NCBI GenBank assembly: GCA_943331145.2
Contig: CALQKL020000122.1
Coordinates: 1-6,680 of the forward strand
DNA from: Chitinophaga pinensis
GTDB lineage: Bacteria > Bacteroidota > Bacteroidia > Chitinophagales > Chitinophagaceae
DNA length: 6,680 nucleotides
Reading direction: 5' to 3'
Position 1 is the stretch's first letter. Each line of letters opens with the position of its first letter. The position numbers and the translations under genes were made by a program. Shown in pieces: positions 1-5,068 of this stretch. Under the pieces are notes generated by a model. The model searched no databases. It had not been told where the DNA came from and saw nothing but the letters and a program-made list of their open reading frames with translations.

Positions 1-206
1 CGCAAAGCTCGCAAAAGAGCAAAAAGTGCAAGGGGGAAAATGTGTCCAATAAAAAACGTATTTGATACTGGATACGAGATTCTAGATAGCAGTTCGTTCC
101 AACCACAAACAACAAACAACAAACCACAAACAAAAATTCTAAAGTACAAAGAGCGCAAAGTGGAAAATAATTCCAACCTATTGAACGTCTTGAACCTCTC
201 AAACTT
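1..206. repeat. Repeat-rich non-coding spacer downstream of purB
   Basis: This is a mosaic of short, degenerate tandem tracts on the plus strand. Bases 1-36 hold 9-base units of the type CGCAAAGCT. Bases 64-91 hold four 7-base units (GATACTG, GATACGA, GATTCTA, GATAGCA). Bases 100-136 are a CAAAC/ACAAAC low-complexity tract. Bases 144-162 return to CAAAGAGCGCAAAG. Bases 174-209 are degenerate 9-mers ending at the purB stop codon. I see no convincing hairpin terminator for purB in this stretch. One plus-strand frame is open throughout, but this follows from the stop-poor A/C-rich composition and is not taken as a gene. Confidence 0.7.
64..91 (+). repeat. Degenerate 7-mer tandem repeat (GATACTG type)
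   Basis: Four consecutive heptamers all begin with GAT: GATACTG, GATACGA, GATTCTA and GATAGCA. The period is seen directly. From memory, GATACTGGATAC-type tracts occur in many Bacteroidota intergenic regions; their function is unknown. Confidence 0.6.
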
Positions 207-209
207 TTA
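174..209 (+). repeat. Degenerate 9-mer repeat abutting the purB stop
   Basis: Four 9-base units (CAACCTATT, GAACGTCTT, GAACCTCTC, AAACTTTTA) run up to and include the purB stop codon, read as TTA at 207-209 on the plus strand. The 12-base core AACCTCTCAAAC (193-204) recurs exactly in the 9-mer array upstream of mqnA, for example at 1734-1745. Confidence 0.6.
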
Positions 210-1541
210 GTTCACCCCCGTATAATTATGAGGCGTTATCGCTTTTAATTCTGCTTTAATAGTTGCCGATACTTTCAGCTTAGATATAAATTGATGGATC
301 GCTTTTTTATCAATGACCGTTCCTCTTGTGAGTTCTTTTAATGCCTCATATGGAGCTGGATAGTTTTCACGGCGTAAGACAGTTTGTATCGCCTCAGCTA
401 CTACAGCCCAATTGGATTCTAAATCTGATTTAAGTTTGGGTTCATTCAAAATTAATTTCCCCAATCCTTTTTCTATTGATTTTATGGCGATGATGGTATG
501 CGCTATCGGAACGCCGATGTTTCTTAGAACAGTGCTATCCGTTAAGTCTCTTTGTAGTCTTGATATTGGAAGCTTTGCCGATAAGTGCTCTAAAATTGCG
601 TTTGCCATTCCTAGATTTCCTTCGGCATTTTCAAAATCAATGGGGTTTACTTTATGTGGCATTGCACTGCTGCCAATTTCTCCTTTTTTTGTTTTTTGTT
701 TGAAATAATCCATGCTTACATAACTCCAAATATCTCTCGACAAATCAATTAAAATGGTGTTTATCCTTTTAATGGCATCAAAATGTGTAGCTAACAAATC
801 ATAATGCTCAATTTGTGTGGTGTATTGTTGACGTTGCAATCCCAATTTATCTTCTAATAATTCATCTGCAAATTTCTTCCAATTGTATTTTGGAAACGCC
901 ACATGATGCGCATTGAAATTTCCAGTGGCACCACCAAATTTTCCTGAAAATGGAATATAGCTAAATAACTGTACTTGATTTTCTAAACGCTCTACAAATA
1001 CCATCAACTCTTTGCCCAACTTTGTTGGAGATGCCGATTGGCCGTGTGTTCTTGCCAGCATTGGAATGTCTTTCCAGGTTTGTGCTAACTTATAAATATG
1101 TTGCTGTACATTTAAAATGGCTGGCAAATATTCCAATTCCATAGAATCCTTCCATAGCATTGGAACCGCTGTGTTGTTGATGTCTTGTGAGGTTAAACCA
1201 AAATGCACCCATTCTTTCAATCCACTTATTCCAATCGAATCTAATTTTGATTTTAAAAAATATTCAACGGCCTTAACATCATGATTCGTTGTTTTTTCCG
1301 TTTCTTTTATGGTTTCTGCATCTTCAATTGAAAAATGAATCACCACATCCCGTAATTGCTTTTTTTGCTTCGCATCTAACTTGAAGAATTTCTTTTCTGC
1401 TAAAAAAATAAAGTATTCGATTTCAACTTTCAATCGATATTTTATTAGCGCATACTCCGAATAATATTCAGTTAACTCCTTAGTTGCGTTTGCATACCTG
1501 CCATCAATTGGCGAAATGTTGGTTAGTGATGTTGTATTCAT
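207..1541 (-). CDS. purB: Adenylosuccinate lyase (PurB, E. coli type)
   Basis: This cytosolic enzyme of purine synthesis cleaves SAICAR to AICAR plus fumarate, and adenylosuccinate to AMP plus fumarate. It belongs to the fumarase/aspartase superfamily and works as a homotetramer. The 444-residue product follows E. coli PurB along its whole length. It begins with SLTNISPIDGRY (5-16), then TTNHDVKAVEYF (84-95) and TSQDINN (117-123). ARTHGQSASP (163-172) carries the expected catalytic histidine, His166. The superfamily signature GSSAMPHKVNP (290-300) contains the catalytic serine loop, followed by IDFENAEGN and the RDLTDSTVLRN motif (331-341). The C-terminus stops at ITPHNYTGVN, about ten residues short of E. 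coli PurB as I recall it. This may be normal for the lineage, but the stop lies inside a 9-mer repeat tract. The ATG start matches the family N-terminus and sits six bases from a TATTTTTG box. No purine gene is adjacent. Confidence 0.97.
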   Translation of the reverse strand: MNTTSLTNISPIDGRYANATKELTEYYSEYALIKYRLKVEIEYFIFLAEKKFFKLDAKQKKQLRDVVIHFSIEDAETIKETEKTTNHDVKAVEYFLKSKLDSIGISGLKEWVHFGLTSQDINNTAVPMLWKDSMELEYLPAILNVQQHIYKLAQTWKDIPMLARTHGQSASPTKLGKELMVFVERLENQVQLFSYIPFSGKFGGATGNFNAHHVAFPKYNWKKFADELLEDKLGLQRQQYTTQIEHYDLLATHFDAIKRINTILIDLSRDIWSYVSMDYFKQKTKKGEIGSSAMPHKVNPIDFENAEGNLGMANAILEHLSAKLPISRLQRDLTDSTVLRNIGVPIAHTIIAIKSIEKGLGKLILNEPKLKSDLESNWAVVAEAIQTVLRRENYPAPYEALKELTRGTVIDKKAIHQFISKLKVSATIKAELKAITPHNYTGVN

Positions 1542-1546
1542 GGTTG

Positions 1547-1554
1547 CAAAAATA
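1547..1554 (-). promoter_or_regulatory. Probable Bacteroidota -7 box for purB
   Basis: The minus strand reads TATTTTTG, an exact match to the Bacteroidota sigma-ABfr -7 consensus TAnnTTTG, and is followed by CAACC and the ATG. The arrangement TAnnTTTGC close to the ATG implies a very short or absent 5' leader. I do not see a clear -33 TTTG at the usual spacing, so this is a motif-based inference. Confidence 0.45.
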
Positions 1555-1586
1555 AGTTGAAATTGGGTAATATTTTTATGTGATTA

Positions 1587-1617
1587 GCCACAAAGTCCCC
1601 CAAGGGGGATTTTTTTT
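1587..1617 (+). other. C5/G5 inverted repeat with T8 tract in the purB-mqnA spacer
   Basis: TCCCCC (1596-1601) and GGGGGA (1604-1609) form an inverted repeat around AA, and T8 follows at 1610-1617. In RNA the closing C-G pair would open, giving a five-pair stem with a CAAG loop. It looks like an intrinsic terminator reading plus, but no plus-strand gene precedes it in the window. It may instead be a remnant of the CCCCC-AA-GGGGG type repeats scattered through Bacteroidota spacers, or a block on antisense transcription out of purB. Confidence 0.45.
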
Positions 1618-1619
1618 GA

Positions 1620-1651
1620 CACGAAGGCACAAAGACTCAAAGACACGAAGT
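1620..1651 (+). repeat. Octamer tandem repeat (CACAAAGA type)
   Basis: Four 8-base units (CACGAAGG, CACAAAGA, CTCAAAGA, CACGAAGT) occur in tandem. They resemble the CAAAGAGCGCAAAG tract at 144-162 on the other side of purB. Non-coding. Confidence 0.6.
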
Positions 1652-1732
1652 TTTTTATAAAATAAAGATGCTAATATATGGAAAATGCTTTCAACCTTAA
1701 ACCCTTAAACTATTAAACCAGCGCAGCGTTTT

Positions 1733-1795
1733 AAACCTCTCAAACCTCTCAAACCTCCCAAACCTCCCAAACCTCTCAAACTTCCCAAACCTCTA
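1733..1795 (+). repeat. Seven-copy 9-mer array upstream of mqnA
   Basis: There are seven uninterrupted 9-base units with consensus AAACCTCYC, at 1733, 1742, 1751, 1760, 1769, 1778 and 1787. The plus strand of the array contains no G. The minus strand therefore has regularly spaced GG and GGG runs separated by TTT. Looser relatives of the unit (CAACCTTAAACCCTTAAAC) precede it at 1692-1710. The array ends 38 bases before the mqnA start codon, so the mqnA -33 promoter region probably falls in its last units. Confidence 0.85.
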
Positions 1796-1807
1796 GATTA
1801 AAATCAT

Positions 1808-1815
1808 TATTTTCG
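1808..1815 (+). promoter_or_regulatory. Possible -7 box for mqnA
   Basis: TATTTTCG matches TAnnTTTG at all fixed positions but one. It lies 18 bases before the GTG start, leaving a leader of about a dozen A-rich bases with no Shine-Dalgarno sequence. The purB start region has the same layout. Weak, motif-only support. Confidence 0.3.
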
Positions 1816-1833
1816 CCCCACAAAATAAAACAC

Positions 1834-2577
1834 GTGGTTAACAGAAAAATAAAAGTAGGCGCAGTTAGTTATTTAAACACAAAGCCATTGGTGTATGCTT
1901 TTGAAAAAGGAGCGATGGCTGATGATATGGACTTGGTTTTCGACTATCCTTCCAAAGTGGCGCAAATGCTTATAAATGATGAGATTGATTTAGGATTGGT
2001 ACCTGTCGCTGTTATTCCACAAATTCCAAATGCGCAGATTGTTTCTAGTTTTTGCATAGCTGCCACAAATCCAGTTGCCAGCGTATGCTTGTTTAGTAAA
2101 GTGCCGATTGAGGATATTAAATCCATTATACTAGATTATCAAAGCCGAACGTCAGTAGCAGTATTAAAAATTCTTTTGAAAGATTTCTGGAATATTTCGC
2201 CAGATTTTATTGCTTCTGAAGAAGAATTTGAAAACGAAATTAATGGCACAACAGCCGCACTTATTATTGGAGATAGAGCACTTGTTCAATTAAATAATTT
2301 CCCTTTTGTGTATGATTTGGCGGAAGCTTGGCAAAAAATGACCAACTTGCCATTTGTTTTTGCAGCATGGGTAGCCAACAAACCATTGTCCGAAACATTC
2401 ATTGCTTCTTTCAATCTTTCTATCAAAGATTCATTGGCTCAGGTAGATACAATTATTAAATCTATTGATTTCCCCGATTACGACTTGAACATTTATTTTA
2501 AAGAAAATATTGATTACATCCTTGATGATCAAAAAAGAAAAGGATTAAATCTTTTCTTATCCAAAATAGAAAGTTGA
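1834..2577 (+). CDS. mqnA: Chorismate dehydratase MqnA (futalosine pathway of menaquinone synthesis)
   Basis: MqnA dehydrates chorismate to 3-enolpyruvylbenzoate, the first committed step of the futalosine route to menaquinone. The fold resembles periplasmic binding proteins, but there is no signal peptide and the enzyme is cytosolic. The 247-residue product shows the family landmarks in order: KVGAVSYLNTKPLVYAF (7-23), IDLGLVPVAVIPQIP (51-65), ILDYQSRTSVAVLKILL (99-115), AALIIGDRAL (141-150) and YDLAEAWQKMTNLPFVFAAWV (160-180, split here into YDLAEAWQKMT and NLPFVFAAWV). The start is GTG. No ATG lies upstream in the open frame, and the next residues match the family N-terminus. No Shine-Dalgarno sequence is seen, as usual in Bacteroidota. 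No other menaquinone gene is in the window; a genome with mqnA should carry mqnB, mqnC and mqnD elsewhere. A hairpin with a T-tract follows at 2704-2744. Confidence 0.93.
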   Translation: MVNRKIKVGAVSYLNTKPLVYAFEKGAMADDMDLVFDYPSKVAQMLINDEIDLGLVPVAVIPQIPNAQIVSSFCIAATNPVASVCLFSKVPIEDIKSIILDYQSRTSVAVLKILLKDFWNISPDFIASEEEFENEINGTTAALIIGDRALVQLNNFPFVYDLAEAWQKMTNLPFVFAAWVANKPLSETFIASFNLSIKDSLAQVDTIIKSIDFPDYDLNIYFKENIDYILDDQKRKGLNLFLSKIES

Positions 2578-2590
2578 TTTGATTTCTTCT
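2571..2590 (+). repeat. 20-base imperfect direct repeat, left copy
   Basis: AAGTTGATTTGATTTCTTCT covers the mqnA stop codon (TGA at 2575-2577). It matches 18 of 20 bases of the right copy at 2766-2785. The two copies flank the palindrome cassette between the convergent genes. Confidence 0.6.
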
Positions 2591-2640
2591 GTAATATAAT
2601 TTATCTGCAAAATCTGAATGTAATCTTATTTATCAGTCAA

Positions 2641-2745
2641 AGAAACCGTTGAAACGGTTATAAAGCATTTTTTTCTATATCCCACGGTTTAAACTGTGGG
2701 ATGAAAATGGTATTTAATGTTTAATGGGTTTAACCATTTTTTTTC
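2641..2745. repeat. REP-like cassette of three successive palindromes
   Basis: The first palindrome is AACCGTT-GA-AACGGTT (2644-2659), perfect. The second spans 2679-2702. Its arms ATCCCACGGTTT and AAACTGTGGGAT are complementary except for one position that would be a G-U pair in RNA, and its centre is GTTTAAAC. The third combines AAAATGGT (2704-2711) with ACCATTTT (2733-2740), and also a shorter AATGG/CCATT stem (2723-2738). Paired palindromes with shared GGTTTAAAC/ACGGTT cores in a convergent spacer resemble REP/BIME elements mobilised by REP-associated tyrosine transposases. No such transposase is in the window, so the assignment is inference. Confidence 0.55.
2704..2744 (+). terminator. 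Probable intrinsic terminator of mqnA
   Basis: AAAATGGT (2704-2711) is the exact reverse complement of ACCATTTT (2733-2740). An alternative inner stem AATGG-loop-CCATT occupies 2723-2738. Both run into a T-tract reaching 2744, then CTTTTT. The orientation suits mqnA transcripts. The minus strand lacks a comparable T-tract after these hairpins, so termination of the flippase operon is less clear. Confidence 0.6.
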
Positions 2746-2765
2746 TTTTTGAATTGCAGAAAAAT

Positions 2766-2785
2766 AAGTTGATTTTATTTCTTCC
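2766..2785 (+). repeat. 20-base imperfect direct repeat, right copy
   Basis: AAGTTGATTTTATTTCTTCC carries the flippase stop codon (TTA at 2775-2777 on the plus strand) and its last codons. It differs from the left copy at the 11th and 20th bases only. The copies are 195 bases apart. Confidence 0.6.
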
Positions 2786-4268
2786 TAAATCGATTGGTAA
2801 TGGATAACATGACCTGTTTCACATCAGGTGAAATATTTCTCCAATAAAATAAAGAAATATATAACGTACAAAATATGCCTAAAGAACTAAGGATAGCTGT
2901 GATTCCTTCAAGGTTTCTTGTTGCAAAATAAGCAATCGCATAGGATAGTGTTGCAATGATTAATAGCTCCAGCGTTTTCATCGAAAATGGCTGCATGTTG
3001 AATTTCTTCAATAAAAAGAAATATCTGATGCTATTGTAAATGGTAAAGGAAAATAAATTGGCTATTGCAGGTCCTAAAATTCCGTAACTAATTGTAAGGT
3101 AATAGCTGAGTGGAATAATCATAATTGTCAATAACAAACTTGACCACAATTCAAACCGCCAATATGTTGATGTGCCAATAATTTGACTATTAACGCCAGT
3201 GCCAACCTCTATAATAGTTACCATCCCCAATAAAAAGAAAACCCATTTTCCTTCGAGATAATCTAAATTAATGTTGAATAAAACAATTGTGTTTTCAAAA
3301 TTCAACCAAACACAAAAAAAAACAAATAACGAAAATCCAAGCATATTGATTGAAGTTCTTTTGTATATCCGTTCAACTTCAATTAGGTTTTTATCTTTCC
3401 AAGCTCTTGATAATAATGGTATTGTTATAGCAACTATACTTCTAAAGGGAACTTGTAATATAGATACCATATATGAGGCTAATCCAAAAATCCCTACTTT
3501 CCCTAGACTTTGTTTTGCAGCCAGAACTATTCCGTCGATACTTTGCCTGAGTACACTAACGATGATTGTTAAAAAGGTTAGACTCATAATCGCTATTATC
3601 TTTCTTCTAAACTTTTTGGTTACTACACTTGGTTTAAGTGTAAGCCATAATTGATTATTTAACTTTAAATGAATAGCTAAAAAAATTACAATAAATAAAT
3701 ATTGAAATGAAAAAAAAATGATGAAAGACTTAAAATCGATGTAATTAAAAATTTTTAAAAGAATAAGAATTAAAGTATAAATCCTCAAAATTGTTTCTTT
3801 TAACAAACTTGTTATTACTCCTTTTTGAAAACCATATGAGTAGGATTCTAGTATATTAAATAATAGAACAAAAAAAGCCATTGGTATAATCCAATAAAAA
3901 TATTCTACAAGTAATATAGAGTTAGTACTGAATTTTTTGACAATAATCGGTTCAATTAAGAATAATCCTCCTGCAGTAAAAAAAAATCCAATTAATGATA
4001 CAATTAGCGCAATTCCTAAAATGTCATTTTTTTTAGGGGGTAAATTGTCTGAATAATATGGGAAGAATTTAAAAAGATAAGAAGTAACGCCAAAAGTTGA
4101 AAAGGCAAATACAAGTTGACTAATTTCAATCATCGATCTTGTTAAACCATTTTGATCAACAGTAAACCAGTTTTTATGGGTAAGAAAATAGGTATTTAAT
4201 GCTCCAATCAAAAAACCTAAATAAATCCAAAATGTGGCTTTGATGCTTTTTTTTCTTATTTCCGACAT
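2775..4268 (-). CDS. Wzx-like polysaccharide flippase (MATE/MOP superfamily)
   Basis: This is a polytopic inner-membrane protein, expected to flip an undecaprenyl-linked oligosaccharide to the periplasm for polymerisation or ligation. Its 497 residues carry about 12-14 hydrophobic segments, roughly at 12-30, 46-68, 82-106, 119-141, 155-175, 179-201, 223-245, 258-285, 306-323, 340-365, 373-393, 396-420, 432-450 and 455-476. The N-terminus is short and basic. The segment YGILGPAIANLFSF (395-408) followed by a basic loop and MQPFS (425-429) is typical of the C-terminal half of O-antigen and teichuronic-acid exporters. The stretch RQSIDGIVLAAKQSLGKVGIF (241-261, split here at RQSIDGIVLAA) is the usual second-half loop of the family. 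The start lies 60 bases after the FkbM gene, so it is probably co-transcribed as the last gene of the operon. The coding strand holds several A or T runs of 8-9 bases, one of them at codons 5-8. Substrate cannot be read from sequence. Confidence 0.87.
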   Translation of the reverse strand: MSEIRKKSIKATFWIYLGFLIGALNTYFLTHKNWFTVDQNGLTRSMIEISQLVFAFSTFGVTSYLFKFFPYYSDNLPPKKNDILGIALIVSLIGFFFTAGGLFLIEPIIVKKFSTNSILLVEYFYWIIPMAFFVLLFNILESYSYGFQKGVITSLLKETILRIYTLILILLKIFNYIDFKSFIIFFSFQYLFIVIFLAIHLKLNNQLWLTLKPSVVTKKFRRKIIAIMSLTFLTIIVSVLRQSIDGIVLAAKQSLGKVGIFGLASYMVSILQVPFRSIVAITIPLLSRAWKDKNLIEVERIYKRTSINMLGFSLFVFFCVWLNFENTIVLFNINLDYLEGKWVFFLLGMVTIIEVGTGVNSQIIGTSTYWRFELWSSLLLTIMIIPLSYYLTISYGILGPAIANLFSFTIYNSIRYFFLLKKFNMQPFSMKTLELLIIATLSYAIAYFATRNLEGITAILSSLGIFCTLYISLFYWRNISPDVKQVMLSITNRFRKK

Positions 4269-4328
4269 AGTGAATTTAGAATAGTTTTTATTGTTAACTC
4301 CGTTAATATTTAATCTTAATTGTAAAAA

Positions 4329-5057
4329 TTATACTGTTGATTTTCTAAAAAAAATATTAGGTTTTGAAAATCCCGCAATTTCATAACCCTGAGCTTGCAA
4401 AAAAATGCAAATTTCATTTTTTGTTATGGTTGAAACATTAAAATTATGATCTTCTATACAAATCATTAATGGACTGTATTTTTCAAAGTTATTCGATTTG
4501 ATAACTTCCATATCATGACCTTCCACATCAACATTTAATACTGTGATTTCTTTTCCTTTAGGTAAATGATTGTCTAATATTTCTTCTAATGTTTTTGGCA
4601 TTACCCATGACCCATCATCATAAGATCTGCTTTTATCCATTTCATCTATAAAATCATTAGAAAGAGAAGATACACGGTCATCGTTTGATATGAAAAATTT
4701 AGTCTTTTCAACTTTGTTTGAAACAATTTCACATAAATTAATGTCTTTTGCTCTTACGCTGTTGAAAGCATCGATCATTTTTTGATTGCCATCAATATTT
4801 ATTCCGCTCCAACCTTTTAAGTAAAATTTAAAAGTGTTATTTCCTTCAATTGGTCTGTTACACCCAACGTCCACAAAAAAACCATTTTTAATATCTCTTA
4901 AATAGTTTTCCATAATTAAATCTTCACCAAATTGAGAATAGCTAATATGAAATCCTTCAAATTTTAATTTTTCAAGAATATAACTAACAAAAACATGAGA
5001 TTTTGAATTCACATATCTTTTATGTAAAAAGAGCCATATTTTTTTGATGATGTTCAT
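4329..5057 (-). CDS. FkbM-family SAM-dependent methyltransferase
   Basis: Probably an O-methyltransferase acting on a sugar of the polysaccharide made by this locus; the exact substrate is unknown. The 242-residue product opens with a short basic, hydrophobic segment (MNIIKKIWLFLHKRY). SYSQFGEDLIMENYL (39-53) is typical of the Methyltransf_21/FkbM entry region. The SAM-binding motif I is FFVDVGCNRPIEGNNT (60-75), and GINIDGN (85-91) ends with the acidic residue expected to contact the SAM ribose. TVLNVDVEGHDMEVIKSN (172-189) is the FkbM hallmark DVEGHD/E motif, and MICIED (198-203) ends the next core strand. Length is normal for the family. The ATG start is 11 bases after the upstream glycosyltransferase stop, so the two genes are surely one operon. 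The predicted protein has no clear signal peptide and should act on the cytoplasmic face of the membrane. Confidence 0.9.
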   Translation of the reverse strand: MNIIKKIWLFLHKRYVNSKSHVFVSYILEKLKFEGFHISYSQFGEDLIMENYLRDIKNGFFVDVGCNRPIEGNNTFKFYLKGWSGINIDGNQKMIDAFNSVRAKDINLCEIVSNKVEKTKFFISNDDRVSSLSNDFIDEMDKSRSYDDGSWVMPKTLEEILDNHLPKGKEITVLNVDVEGHDMEVIKSNNFEKYSPLMICIEDHNFNVSTITKNEICIFLQAQGYEIAGFSKPNIFFRKSTV

Positions 5058-5068
5058 TATTATAAATA

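Noticed and set aside
1..210. A plus-strand frame open from base 1 to a TAG at 208-210, which could be the tail of an upstream gene
   Set aside because: It consists of 7-mer and 9-mer tandem repeats and CAAAC low complexity, a composition that lacks stop codons by nature. The translation is Lys/Asn/Gln-rich with no recognisable domain.
412..708. 98-codon plus-strand open frame
   Set aside because: It lies wholly within purB on the opposite strand, and the purB protein is unmistakable there.
1733..1795. CRISPR-like array
   Set aside because: Units are 9 bases in direct tandem with no spacers, and no cas gene is present.
1542..1833. Riboswitch or small RNA in the purB-mqnA spacer (for example a purine riboswitch)
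   Set aside because: No conserved riboswitch core or three-way junction is visible. The spacer is explained by tandem repeats and one short hairpin, and the purB start lies directly on a -7 box with no room for a leader.
1944..2126. 60-codon minus-strand open frame
   Set aside because: Antisense shadow of mqnA with no start context or family resemblance.
1834..2577. Periplasmic substrate-binding protein
   Set aside because: The fold is related, but there is no signal peptide and the SYLNTKPL, SRTSVA and IIGDRAL motifs are those of MqnA.
3271..3654. 127-codon plus-strand open frame
   Set aside because: Antisense shadow of the flippase gene. Hydrophobic codons read backwards often leave such frames open.
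4294..4306. Short inverted repeat TTAAC-TCC-GTTAA between the methyltransferase and flippase genes
   Set aside because: A five-base AT-rich stem with a three-base loop and no T-tract; too weak to call a terminator or operator.
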